A DNA stretch of 64,000 nucleotides, from NCBI RefSeq assembly GCF_023101765.2, contig NC_064228.1, forward strand, positions 5,200,501 to 5,264,500, given 5' to 3'. The notes beneath the pieces are model-generated. The model ran no database searches. It had not been told where the DNA came from and worked only from the letters and a program-made list of their open reading frames with translations. Numbering within the stretch: the stretch's first letter is position 1; each line of letters starts with the position of its first letter. Made by a program: the position numbers and the translations under genes. Below are positions 28,101 through 43,100 of this stretch, one piece after another. The stretch comes from Spodoptera frugiperda (Eukaryota > Arthropoda > Insecta > Lepidoptera > Noctuidae).

Positions 28101-31100
28101 CTCGGCTGTCAATGTCATTAGGCATTGATTTCACTATCTACAGGACGAAGTAATTTATTCTTTTGGAATGTTTGTCGGTTTTGTAAAGGGCGTTTGAAGA
28201 GAAGCAAAACTACTTCCTTGACTGCGTCCAAAAGTGCTTTTCCACCAGAGATGTGCTAAGCTACCTTGCTGTGGATGCGTTTGGATTCCATCAATCATAT
28301 TCGTTGGTACACATAGCGCTGCGGAAACGAACTCAGCTAAGCTATGATTTTATATGGAAAGATGCGTGCTATGGATGGCTTACTATCGATACATCGCATA
28401 CTCGAGCTGCGCGTCTTTTTCGCACAGCTACGTAGCTTAGTATCGGTGGAAACGGTCACATAGTTCCACAACTTACTTAGCTTCATAACATAGATACATA
28501 CAAACACACACATACATTCGCTCCGGTATCAAATCCAAAATCCCTTACCAAGCGATTGTGTACGAAACCCGTCAAGCGAAAGAACAGTGTACCTTTTAAC
28601 TAAAAGCAGCTGCATTAAAAACGCGTTGTTCTTTCAAGTTAGAACGCTTTAAAAAATATATATATATTGTACCGTTTTTCAATAAAAAAGCGTCTATTAA
28701 TGAAAACGCCATTCCGTGTGAAAGGAACCGGTAATTGGTCGCCGGACCGGACTTAGGGTTGCTACACTTAAAAAAATAATGATTGAAATAATTTGCAAGT
28801 TTGAAATTTAATTTGTTTTTTTATTTAATGGTTCCGATTTTGCATAAATAAAAAACTCAGTTCTGACATGATTACGTCCCAATCACAAATAAACAAATAT
28901 TTTTATAAAAACTATTGTGAGACATACTGAATTAATTAAAAAACACGGTTTACTGACGTACATTAATGGATAAAATCTCTACTAATTTCGAGTCATTGAG
29001 GGACTCTTCATCATGAGCAATGTACGCAGACGTGGCGACGTCGCGCAGCCTATTATGTTTATCTGCTACAGAGTCCCTCAGTGACTCGAAACTAGTAGAG
29101 CTTTTGTCCATTAAATCATATCTAGATTTTTAGTTAATTTATGAACAAAAAGTTGAATACTTATACAACGTGTAACAAAAAGGGGGTATACATATCAAGT
29201 GCACGGTTTCTAGATAACATAACAAACGATACGGTAAGGGTTTTTTAAACTATTTTTTTCATGGTACCAAGTTATGAATTTTTCAAATCGCGCCGCAGCG
29301 TGATTCAAAATTAGGTACACAGGTACTAGGCGGTCAGATTGACAGAAAAAATGTTTCGTAATATTAGCGAGTCATCTCTGTAGTGTTGTGACACGTTTGT
29401 ATGATTTAAAATCAAGAACCATGCGATACCAAGAATTTGGTACAAAATTTTTTTTAAACGTATTTTAAGCTGAAACTTCGTGTAGAGACTCTATTCAACC
29501 TGTATTCTTCAGGGCTTCTTGATGTATATGGGTATTTTGTTACACGTTGTATAATTACCAATTCAGGTATTTTGATGCAGGTTCTGCCTAGTATAAGGTT
29601 AAACATATTTGTTGCAATTTTGCATATTTAACTACACCAGTACGTACAGGCAAACGCATCAATAATGAACTACAATAAACTATTGTTACTTGACCTTACA
29701 TTGCGGTTTGGATTAACACATAGCGAGGTCAGCTTTTATTGGTAGTTTGCTAGCACGGAAAACTGTAGAGTTATTTAGTTTTATGCAGTTAATTCTTGGT
29801 TTTGTGACAGTAAATGCAAATACTGACCTTAAAGACCAAGTTTCAACTTTCTAGTAAAGTAATGGGTAAAGGAAGATAGCTAACCTATATCTGACTGACA
29901 GAGAAAATAAGAACATTCGGAAAAAATCGGTTAAGATCCAGTGCTGACATCCAACTTAGTTATGCCATGTTCGTACTACGCTATTATTTAAGTCATATAG
30001 AATTATTTAGTAGCTCTCCCTCACTTCTCTCGCAAAATCGCAGCGAGTATTAGGAATCAGTATATTAGGAAAAAGCCAAACAACACATACTTTTAAGAGT
30101 ACCATTTGACCTGATCCGGAGCTGCGGACTACCTAGCGGTTATCGGGGCTCGCGTTCGAAAAACAAGAGTAGGAACGGGGTGGTTTTTAGTCATTAAGAG
30201 TCTGACACTTCCTCTTGCCTCGCCCAACGCGGGAGAAAACAATGGATGATTTTCCACCCTCAAAAAAAGTGCCATTTGACAGTGCATCATCAAACACTAA
30301 CACCCATGATAGTCCACTGCTTATCTACCTTCTCTTCATGAAAGGTTTTTACATAAATGGCTAGTATTAACACCTCTTTCATAAAAAGTAAATATATGAG
30401 CTTCCAAAACATTGACTCCGGCTTTACAAGCCCCAATTCTATCGTTCCTCCATTAATCGTGTTCCCACCCACGATATCTCACGGGCTAAATAACCAGGTG
30501 CACCATAAATTTGTGCTGCCTCGGACGTGAATACTGAAATCGACTCGCCCAATCTATGTTGGGTGTGTTGCGTGTAACGTATATCGTTGGCCCATAGTCT
30601 ATTCTATAGGATAAATGATGGGGCAGTTATTGAAGATTATGGAGTTTGATCTCATTTGGTGAATGGAAAGAGTAAATGAAAGTTCATCAATTAGCATCTG
30701 CCTGAAGCTGTCCTATCACCATCGTCACCCTATAAATGCTTACTGATAAGCAAAGGTCTCTTCTCACATGGAGAAAGCATGAGCATTAATTAAATCACCT
30801 CCCCACGCTTCCTGGTGGACATTGACGATTTTAAACTTGTGTTTTATCACTCATCTCCAATAAAAAATATTAACTTCTTTTAAAGATAGTCTTTTGAGAG
30901 TTTAGAGATGTTTAAGTATATGTATTTTATTTTGAGGGCGGGAAATCATCCAATGAATTCTCCCGCCTTGGGCGAAGCGAGTGGGGGTATCAGCCTCTTA
31001 CTGACTAAAAACCACCCCGTTGCTACTCCTGCTTTGAGCCGAAGCCCCGGTAACCCGTTGCGTTGCCGCAGTATATGTCTCTCTTTTGAAACTCCCAAAA

Positions 31101-34100
31101 AACATTCCACAGCCGACATATTTAGGATCGAGAATATTTGCATGACCCTAAAACGGGCATTCCTTCTACCACCAACTTCACAAAGTAATTCTAATATAAT
31201 GTAAACAATAAGGTAAATAATATACATTTTGTGCTGCATTATGTAAAAGGTGGCGATTAGTTCAACTGACGGGAATATAGAATTTGTATGCACCAAGATG
31301 GTAGAAGTATAGAGCCTACTTTTCGTCAATTAACTTATGGGTCTTGTGTTGCATGGAAGTTAGTAATTTTCAAGATTAACAAGTTTTTTATATGGAAAGA
31401 TGCGTGCTATGGATGAATGGCTTCCCTACTATCAATACAACACATACTTGAGCTGTGCATCTTCTTCGCACAGCTACATAATTTAGTATCAGTGGAAAGG
31501 ATCACATGGTTTCACAGCTTAGTTATTACCTCTACGTAGCATACATAGCTAAATAGCACATATCTGGTGGAAAAGCACCCTAACTCCCTTACAATTTCTC
31601 GGAAATTGAACCCAAGATCCTTTACTGGACTCACACGCTTTCGACCATATAACCAGTCTAACAGAACACAGTAACACATACATTGCTCATGTTCTATATA
31701 CAGATACATATATAGGTAATGACCTAAACTAAATGGTTAATTACAAGACTAATGTAATTAGGTGTCAAATTAATTTTAACTGTAATTTATTCTAACGGTA
31801 ATGTAATGTTGGTAATAAATTCGTTTATCAGTTGGCAACATTATGTTGTAATGGTCATTCGTTATTTAACTGTTTGGAATACCTATGTTTACTGTATTAT
31901 GTTTAGAAAATAACGTTTTTAGATAATTCTTTGCAGTAGGAACGAAAGTCGGGACCCTCTCACTACTCGTACTAACCTAACCTAACGTGTAGCTTATAAT
32001 AAAATTTGAATCAGGATTAGGAATTGACTGGTTTTTAGTCAGTATAAAGTGTTGTTTGACACTCCCTCTAGGCAGGCACGAGACCTTGGATGATTTTCCT
32101 CCCTTAAAAAAACAACAGGACTGGTCACCTCTGCCAAACCACTCAGAAATTAAGAGGCATGATGTTATCTATGTTTATGTTAGAATTAAGAAAGTAACTG
32201 TTTTTATCGACCCAGCAAACTTATGCGCCAACCCTAACCAGAAGAAAATGATTGTTGCAAATGCGAATCGCAGAGGCGCTATCGTCGACTATTGTGTGGA
32301 ATTAACGCCTAAATTGAAAAGGAAACGCCATTACGTTTGGTGCTAATCGCATCTTTTGTGTGATGGGAAATTAGACCTTGTTTACTTATGCTGTTAGTAG
32401 GTGTCGAGTTACTTAACGAATTTATAAGGGAGATTTATTTTATGAGTGTTTGTGAAAACACTTCTAGGGTTGGCCAATATCTTGATGGAAATGGATTTAA
32501 GGGAAATTGATTAATTGAATGATTGGATAATTCAATCAGTCTGATTTACCGGATCGGCAAAAGAATTAGGGTAATTAGGGTGCTTTTCCGCCAGAAATGT
32601 GCTATGTAGCTAAGCTACGAATATATAATAGCAAAGCCTTGAAACTATGTATCCGTTGCCACCGATATTAAGCTATGTAGCTGTGTGAGGAAGATGTGCA
32701 GCTCGGAAATGCGATGTATCGATATTAAGGGAAGCTATCCATAGCACGCATCTTTCAATACAAAAATCATAGCTTAGCTGAATCCACTCCCATCAGTGCT
32801 AAGCTATGTGTAGCAACGTAGCATAGCATAGCATATCCCTAATAGAAAAGCACCCTAAGGGTGGTTTGTTCATCCAAGTTGAGAGGATTACAATCACTAC
32901 CAGCTCTTTTTGAGATCACCTATTCGTTTAATATACTAACTAGGAACTTGATCCCATCGGGTGGATGGTTGCAACCTTCAAGAGACATTGACTATAACAC
33001 ATAACACAGGATTAAAAGTCGTAGTGTTATTATTGCACCATCTAAATAAAGATGATTCATTAAGTTAATATGATATTATGAGGTGTGTATACTTAAAGTA
33101 TCTTATCGTTTTAGACAGCTGGTGTAATGTACTAACATCAAAAAGGGTGATTAGGTTGAGAAACTTGAAGTTTCGTACCTACTATAAAAAATATATTAGG
33201 TCAGTGTGGGAGAGCTTTGTTCAGCAGTTGACATCTTGTAATAATGGACGGCTAATATATTTTTATAAATGAGCAAACTGATCACCTGATGGTAAGTAAT
33301 CGCCGCTGCCCATGGACACCCAAAACACCTCAGGCATTACAAGTACGTTGCCGGCTTTTTGGGAGTTAGGAATTTAAGGTTTGATGGGGCATCGAGAATT
33401 GGGAAAATTGGGAAGGGGAGTTATTTGGGCCTCTGTTAACCTCACTCACTAAACGAAACACAACGCAAGCGTTGCTTTCCGTCGGTTTTCTGACAATGAT
33501 GTTGATGATGTTAATAATATCATAGTTACAATTGTATATCATTTATTTAAAGGTACAAATGGATCGTGGAAATAATTATGTTTCTAATACTATTGACCTA
33601 TATTTACATTTACGTCATTTATAAAGACTAATACAATGTATGATATGTAATCAGCCTGATATTGGCAGCAATGATCGAATTTCCTATCTACATATTGCCG
33701 TTTTGAACGCTATGCAAACCGATTACGTGAATAATGAAACGGAAATTTCGATGATCATTCATCGAGGGGAGAGACAGACTAATGAACAAAAGGATAGATT
33801 GTATGAAAAAATTACATTAAAGCTAATGAAAAGTAGCCAGTACTTTTCATTAGTAAAATAACTGAGCCCAATATATGAGTATGAGGAAATAATGTGCACA
33901 ATTTCAATCTCTACTAAGATTTTTTCGGACAACCGAAAAGACACAATTAACCCCCCCCCCCCCACCTCAATCTTCTCAACAACCCTTAAATTCCTTACCC
34001 TCAAAATGCCGGCAACACACGTGTCACTCCTGTGTGTATGGTGTTTTGGGTGTCCATGGGCGGCGATTGCTTACCATAAGGTGATCGGTCTGTTCATTTA

Positions 34101-37100
34101 CCGACTTATACCATAAAAAATATCAATAGTCAAACTTGTGTCCACTGTGATAGAATTAAACACAATTAAACGTGTAAAGAATATATCCAAAACACCTTTT
34201 CCCGACGTAACCCTAAAAAACGTAACGAAAAGCATAATAAGGCCGTGACACTAAATAATTAATTAAGTGTGACAAGGACAAAAATTAAAACAACCGTCGA
34301 GGAATTTATTACGTGTGTATAATGTGTACGATGCTCGTGCCGGATCCGAATCGTATACGGTTTATAGTAGTGTCGTACGGTTTATGATTTGATGTGGTTA
34401 TTAGATTGTTTTGGAACTGTTGTCACTTGATAACTTTATTAAGTGCTATTTTATTGTCAAATAGGTAAAATGAACACCTTTTATTCTCTGATCGATGGAG
34501 AGGTGTTTAGTGTACAATCGTACATAATAACATTCTTCTTTTTCGGCACTTATATGTCTAAAGTTATATTAAATTTGTAAACGCACCCACGGCACAGGAG
34601 AAAGCACTATACTACTACTACTATTACTACTAATAGTTTGTAATAAGAAATAATAATAAACAAAAGTTGTTGATGTCCTCTACCTTGAAATCGAACTTGA
34701 CAGTTTAGTAGTGTAGTCTAGATAATTATAACTACACTACACTACTACACAATAGTCAACTAAATCACACTAAACTAAACAAAGCCATCTTAAAAAAACA
34801 CCCCGCAAAAATTTACAATTCTCACCCAGATACCACAAACGAGTCTGGCGCAATCTGTTCAAATATTAACGTGGCAATATCCCCCTCTATCCCCACTGAG
34901 CCAGCAGAATCCCCTTAATAACTAAATTCATTGGTTTTCAAACCGCGAAAATTAATTTATCATCCCTTAATCTAGTCATAATACAGTATTCATGAACTTC
35001 ACACCTTGCGTAAGATAATTATCCAGTTTTACGACTTTGATGAGTCTAGATAGGAACTGTGTAAAATACGGCTAGCAGCGCTTAAGATTTTAGGGACCCT
35101 GATGTTTTGATAAGGGGGCTTTCAATTTGAGAGCGATTTATATTGAGTTCTTGAGAATGACTGGACAGATTTTTATTAGGATCAAAGATTGTTCACTCTT
35201 TATTTTTTTCCATAGTTAGTGTTTTTATTATAAGAAGAAAATATTTTTTCATCGTTTTTACCCGACTGCCAAGGAAGGGTTATGTTTTTCGCGCGTATCT
35301 TGTATGTATGAGCCTAATATTCTTTATTACCTCATTTCTTCGAAACGGCTTGATGGATTTCGACAATCAGGGTATCGTTGGATTCGTCTTAATTACCCAA
35401 GTGTTCTTAGATATGTGACGTAAAACAAAAACCAACATGGCGGCCGTGAGGCGCCCTAGATAGGAGTTTAAAAAAAAATTTTTTATTTGCTACAATATGG
35501 GTATCAAATTAAGGAGCTCATCATGAGGATTCCAAAATGGTATATCACTGACATATAGAAAAAATCATACTATGTTTATGTTCTTTATTATCCAAACTAA
35601 ATACTCGTATAGGTACTACGCGACGCGATTGACTAGCGGTGTCTGAACTTAAAAGTGAATAGTGATAATAAAAGTACGTCTTAACTAAATTATTTACAAT
35701 GAATTTATTTATAAATAAAGGACTAGCGACCCGCCCTCGCTTTGCTGAACGTTAAATAAGGAATCTATCTACATAGTCGTTTACCTATAGCCCATGCGAC
35801 GCGTCAACTGTAAAGACCGTTTTTTGTCTAAAACTAATAGAAATTTTGAAACAGTGTAAAGAGCAAATTTTATCTTCATTTAATGTAGAAAATTAATATA
35901 CTATTTAAAAGGATAAGGATTAATACTATTACGGACAAAAACCCCTCACAATAAAAGATTTAAAAAAATATTAAATAGTCCACACGACGAAAATTCTTTT
36001 AAAGAATTAGACCGTTTACGAAATTTGTAAATAGTAAAACTGCCCTTAATCCTTCTTCTTTTTCTAATTCCTTTACTCTCTTTATGTTACGCAATCAATC
36101 TAAAATAACTAAATCCGTGTGTTATTTTTTTATATTGGAAAATTAATTTATCATCCGGGTTAATCTGAGTCATAATACAGTATTCATGAGCTTCACACCT
36201 TGCGTAAGATAATTATCCAGTTTTACGACTTTGACGAGTACTAGATAGGCTATTACCACAAAATTAAATAATTTGTAATCAATACGGCAAAAAATAATAG
36301 CTTATGCGAAACATAATTGAGTGTAACAGTCGGGACCCATTAAATAAACTAGACTAAAATCATTCAATATGGGTCCCGACTGTTGCATTCAAATTTGTTT
36401 CGCATAAGATTATTATTTTTTGTGTATTGATTATGAAATTATTTAATTAGTGATCAAAGATTGTTCACTCTTTATTTTTTTCCATGGTTAGTGTTTTTAT
36501 AAGAAGAATTTTTTAAATTTATTTATTTTTATTTTCTTGCGTCAATTGTTGTTAATTTGAACTCTATATAAAATCTAGTATAATGGTATCTGGCATTGTC
36601 AACCAGGCAGACATTTAACCGTTCAAATTCAACATCCAAATGCTATTATTTTTATTTATTTATTTTCAGCCATAGTCGTCCCACTACACGGCAAAGGCAA
36701 CATCCAAATAAATCATATTTATTTCTGTTTGTTTGTTTACAGGAAGACATGGTCTGCCTGTCATGCACGGCGACTGGCGAGAGAGTGTGTCTGGCGGCCG
36801 AGGGGTTCGGTAACCGGCACTGTTTCCTCGAGAACATCGCCGATAAGAATATACCGCCGGATCTATCGCAGTGTGTGTTTGTCATCGAACAGGTGAGATA
36901 TTCATTGAGAACCTTGAAAAAGTTAGTTCAAACCTGTAAGTTTTGTTACATTTTTTATGGAGCTTTCTGGTGATCAAATCGTAATAAATTTTCTGAAGTT
37001 TCGTCTGTTATAAAAAGCTTATCTTTCAGCATGTACATAAGCATAAAATTTACAAGATAAAACCTCATTTTCACCAGTCATGAGTATTGTACTGTTATTG

Positions 37101-40100
37101 AGAATTGCGAAGTTGAAAAAACCTTTTGACTGCCTGTGTTCTCATTGGCCGACTCGAATAAACCAACCAATCATTGCGCTCTCGTTTCAATTACTTTAAA
37201 TGTAACAGCAAGCAGCAAACTTATGCTAAGGTACTGGCTAATCAGCCCTTCTAGACCTTTTGCTTGACTTCTCGCTAAGAAATTGTGAAAAACATATAAC
37301 ACAGTTATAAGGAAGAAACTTTACTGTTGTTATTGTTAAAACATTTTTAATTATTTGTTGTTTCTTTCAGGCTTTGTCAGTAAGAGCGTTGCAAGAGTTG
37401 GTCACGGCCGCAGGGTCAGAAACTGTAAGTATCAAATAAAATAAATTTAAATGTACATCAAGTATATCATAATTATATGTACCTGTAAAATTAACATTTT
37501 GAAAACCTTTCCGAAGTATAATAATGCCACCCTATGAATAATTTTCAATTATTTACTTTTTTTTTTTGACTAAACTACACTTTAAATTATGTTCTAATTT
37601 GGTTTGGTTTCACCATTTTACCTGACTTTTTAAATTTTTTTTTTCACTTTTCACGGTTCATTTCAGTGACATAAAAATTATGTTCAATATTTGAATTAAA
37701 TTAACTGTGAAAATAATCGTCGCCATCTTGTTTTTTATACTTTTTATTTAATAGCTACAGGGTGTAAGTGGTGGAATTAATTCCTAAAGTCCTATAAAGA
37801 TTTCAAATGGCAAATCTTTTGTATGATTTTGTACACTCCATATTATATCTATAATGTCGTGTTTAACAATATTTTGATTATTTTTTTGTCCTATTGTGAA
37901 TAATTTCGTTTATGTATTGCGATCCTTTTGTTTAAATTTTTCCAGGGAAAAGAAAACTTAGTGAGTATATCTGCCTCTCGGTAAAAACTGCATGCTGTAT
38001 CATTTTACATTTTTTGGCTAATTGGTTAAAAAATTTGGCTAAATTTTGAACTTTTTTCTTTTTCAAATTTTTTTCTGACAAAATTTTTTCTTCGCCTAAC
38101 CATTTGTTTTGTTTAATAAAAGTGGTTTAACTGTCAAAATTCATTTATGTGATAGCTAATAAAAGTACTAATTTATTTGTTAGTTTTCGAAAATCATACC
38201 ATCTGCAACTTTCTATAATTATTACAATTTTTATAAAATTTATTTTGGATTGAGAACAAAATAAATCTACGATAAATTAATCTTCGATAGCAAAAGAAAT
38301 AACTGTAAGTAATGTAAAAAGCCCTTGTAACCTTGAAGATCCTTTTTTATCCATTTGACTTAGCCCCCAAAAGAAAAAAAAGTTGATCTTGAGATTTTTA
38401 TTTTTCAAGAATGACCTTGGTTTGTAAATAATTGCCCTTGACCTTGGGAGATTTATACAGCGTGTTTTTTACATTAAGATGGTATATTAGATACGTTCCT
38501 CGCTATCTCTAATCTTTCGCATGTTTCTTTTAAAAGTAGATTAGATTATTTTTTTTAAACCTCTTCTTAATAACCCCTGAATACTATTGGTAATAAGTAT
38601 TGTATTTATTTTAAATATTTGAAAACATTATTATTTTTGGCTTTCATACAAAATTAACAACAGCAAAAGTTATATGATTGTTTTGGCTTTTCATAAAAAT
38701 ATCATTAAAATCATATCTTGGTTGGGTTTATAACCTGCCCAAATTGTATTTTGCGCAGCTCAAGTTTTAGCTTAAAATCATTTTCAATTATGTTTTAAGC
38801 GCAGAAAAACGTTGGTTCATATTTAACTACATCTAAAATAAATTAGAATTTTTATCTAAGTCTAAGTAGATTTATCCAAATTTTATCTTTGAAAGTCTAT
38901 TACAATTACTATTAAAATTTGGCAACAGCATTATCTACATATTTTTTCCAAGAGATCTGAGGGGTACGAGCTGGTTTTACGTTCAATAAGATAACGTAAC
39001 CGCGTTTAGACCTCTGATTTTTTCGTTCAATGGAACTGACCAATCAGAGCGCTGAACATCATAAACGTGTTGATCACGTTAAACGTGAAACAAACTCATG
39101 CTAAGTCCTCAGAGTCTAGTAATTAAAACTAATTATAGAGCTACTCATCATCCAATTAATAGCTCTCGAGGTGTGAAATAATGTCGTCCAACATATCAAA
39201 GATATTTATAATTAAAATGGCAGCCATAATTCTTGCCCTAATTATTCTTGCAATGTCAAACTGATTGTCAGTCAGCAAAACTGTTTGACAGTGATGTATT
39301 GGTTTGTCAAATTGTCCTGTCATTTTTTTGGGTCGGCCATAATTCGATCAAGGTCATAATAAAGGCTAGATTGATGATAAATAAATAATGTGTTGATTTT
39401 TCGTAGTTATTTTGTTGTTTAGTGTTTGTTTCTCTATAAATACGAAATCGTTTTTGTGTCTATAGCAACGACGATCATGACTGAAATTTAATCTAATAAA
39501 TATTTTAATTATTGGTTCGTATGATTGTGAGCGTTGATATTTCTATGAGTTTTTTTTAATACATTTTCTGATTTTAGTCATTTACTTAAATAGTTTAATT
39601 TTATGGATAATTTATTATTAACTTTGATATTATGAATGTAGCTACATTTTGAGTCTATCCAGATGTTTAATACATTTTAAATTATTACATAGGTAGCGCT
39701 GGAAATTATAATATTGTAGACTTTGTACTTCTACCTTTTGTTTTTCTTGATTGCAGGGTAAAGGCACCGGTTCTGGCCATCGTACGCTATTGTACGGCAA
39801 TGCTATCCTTTTGCGACACCTCAACAGCGACATGGTAAGATATTATATTATATTTTACATGACTTACATTTCATTTTGGACCAAATCTTTATTAATATAT
39901 TTTTTTTCATAAATTTTGCCCCTTTAGTATACCTTAGCACTTTGTTTTACAAACATTTTTGCAATCATGAGACGATTTTTAGTTGGTCCGTGCGGGAATC
40001 AAATTTTACGTGGCAGCCGGTTCTGGTAACGGATTCATGAACTATAAATTTTGGTTGATGATATTTGTCTGGCATGGTTTTGGATGATTATAAATGAATC

Positions 40101-43100
40101 TCTTACTTGGATTACCTGAAAAAATTATGGCGATTATTTATATTCTAATTTATTTTTTATCTTTTTATTTTTCAGTACCTGGCCTGTCTGTCGACATCCT
40201 CATCTCAGGACAAGCTGGCCTTCGATGTGGGTCTCCAGGAACACTCTCAGGGCGAGGCGTGCTGGTGGACGCTACACCCTGCCAGCAAACAGAGGTACCA
40301 CGTTATTTTTATTTTTTTATTGTTGAATTTTTAACTTTTTTGTATTGGATCAATTCAATTATACTTTATTTCTAGCAATTGTATATGAGAAAGATCTTGG
40401 TGTTTTGAAAAATGACGTCATCATTTGATCACAGTTGTTATTTCACGATGGTCTTTAGCAATACTGTAAACTTAGTTTATACTATATACAGGATGCAAAT
40501 TGTAAGTTCGACGTATTTATTCGAGTACGTCTTGGGTTAAGTATGAAATTACAATACAACGTTGATTTACCTACTTAAAATAAGCCCTGAGGTCTCTGGA
40601 CAATCCTAAAAACTTGGCTGGATAATTATTGGCATTGACATCTGCAGAGCCTCGTTGATTTTGGATTTCGTAGGTTCTGTGTCAAAAATTTATGTAGGCT
40701 TCTGGGGTCTTTCGGTGATTCTCGTTGGTTTAGTTATGATCGACAGAATAAAATCTGAAGCCATTATAAATTAGTTGTTAGGGATTTGCTAAGTTCTCGG
40801 AGGGTTTAATATTGTGACTATGTAGTAGGGTCTCGTATTTTCTTATAAAGAAAACTAATTAACTATAAACTTATCTGTACTGGTGTTGTTTTATCACGTG
40901 GTTTTGATGTTTCTATTCGATATCAGCTTGATCCTGGGGTAACTATCCCAATGGCTACGTGGTGTTTTTGGTATTGCTCTCACGTTCTCAATCACCCATT
41001 TTGGGGCTTAGAAAGACTTGAGTTGTAAACTTAGTTTTTCAACTAACAGAGGTGCGCTACGGCGATCGGAGTGCAATGCCTATCTACAGTGCGGGGTATT
41101 GTTGAACGTGCTTACAAGTTTTAGGATTTGTTTCATGATTTATCGTATAACCACACTGATGATTAATATTTTAGATCTAGTAATTACCTACTTATTCTAC
41201 TTTTTTATGGTGCTTTTACAGGTTGACTTGTAATTCGAAGTACCTCTTGGGAGATGCTAATGTTACATGAGGTCTCTTTAGCTGTGGATGCGTTTGGCTT
41301 AGGTGTAAGCCAAAGACGAATAAGTCTAATATTGTGTGAATCATAAAGAAAATAAATCATTGTGTATCACATAGCATTAGCTATAATGGCTGTTGGTGGA
41401 AAACTTTAGATGAGATTTCCTCAAGCTATTAGCTGGTATTTTTGAAATGTTTTTTATAAGAAAACATGATCTAATGCTATGTATTATGTGTTCTACCTGA
41501 GTATGCCGCCCGTTACTATACGTATGGCTTTCACCAATCATATTCATTGGTACACATAGCTTAGTGGAAACGGATCAGTAGATGTTTTTTATAACGTGAT
41601 GGATGCATTTAGAAACTGTTACTTAGTTTCACAGCTTAGTTATTACACATCTTCGTAGCCTACTACATTACACATCTCTGTAGGAAAAGTACCTTTACAT
41701 TCCTACATAATGCTGTAATACATTATACATTAATGTGAAGATGGCTCAAAAAATTGAATAGTTAGAGTTTTTACGAACCACAATAATTTAACTATTACTA
41801 ACTACTTCTTTTTTGTTGAACAGATCTGAGGGTGAGAAAGTCCGAGTCGGTGATGACTTGATTCTGGTGTCCGTGGCTACCGAAAGATACTTGGTAAGTA
41901 CCTTTGCATTTTGAACCGTATGCTACTAATTATAAAAGTGTTTGAACCATGGCTTACACCATTATAAGCCAAGTATTTGAAATTAATCAACATTACACGA
42001 TCTTAGACTTAATTATAAAGCAAAACGTTTCTTTTTGTATTTTTTTAGATCTTCAACATATAACTCTTTGAATAAATCTGTCTAGGTATTTTTATGTTAA
42101 TGTAAAATGAAACTTGTCGCACTTTTAATAGGATTGAAAATAAATATTAAGTAATTTTAACCCAGGGAAAGGTCATATTGTCGCCATCAGAATGTGCTCC
42201 ACGAGTCATCACGAAAGGATTAAGGTTTATATTATCGGTGAGGCTAAAGCCTGAAGGCCTTAATATTAAATGTAATATGTGTACATTTGTGATCATTATT
42301 ATATGTTGCGTTTATATGTTAAAGTGAATTTCATTTTATTTTGTTGTATGTTGAAAATCATCGTCGAGCACATAGCACATTTGTGTCACAAAAACACTAG
42401 ACGCCGTACTCAGTCATTTAATGGCTGCTTAATCCAGTCCTTAGCGATTGTTTTCGATACAAAATTGTTACTAAGGAATAGTTTAAGTATTCATTAAATG
42501 TCTCTGTGCGGCAGTATGACTCATTAAATTTTCGAAGCTATTTTTGGCTTTAAATACAATATTGTTTTTAGTTGTTACATGCCAGATTGTTAATTTTTGT
42601 TGAATTTTATTTTTCGCTAAGAAATAGAATTCTTAAATATTACATTTTGTTTCGTCGATACATTTTATTGTTTCATTTGGTTTTAAATGTTGTGAACGTA
42701 TTTGTGAAAAGTAAAACAGAACATGTTGGGCACTTAGATAAATGTTTCATTTTGATTTTTATTAGTTCTCATGCTGTATACGTGGAAATCATGAATCTAT
42801 GTTGTCGTTGTTTATGTGTATCTTGATTTTTAGTCTCATTACAGCCGTAATATGTTTTTTTTTAACAATAGGGATGATAACGGGGTTTGAAACTTAACAA
42901 TCTAATTAGTCCTCAGTTTAGCAAGAAACAAAGTATTTCCGTAAATTGAAAATTAAAACTATTATGTCCAATGATTTTATAATATAGATAGTGGGTGACC
43001 TATTAATAATTGGTCATCTACAGTTTATTCTACCAAACAATTTTGGGCGACTACACGCAAGTGCACCGGGTTCATTCAGTATGCAAGGACTAATTGTATT

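Larger units (their letters stand above)
22922..34900 (+). other. RyR intron 1, middle part: no gene seen
   Basis: Between the listed repeats nothing has coding character. Frames such as 33640-33861 and 32056-32346 have no family match. (TA) run at 28652-28668; ACTACT-type microsatellite at 34608-34632. Confidence 0.6.

Noticed and set aside
32056..32346. Small host gene of 96 codons
   Set aside because: It starts in family C-like sequence and has no recognisable domain, splice context or upstream signal.
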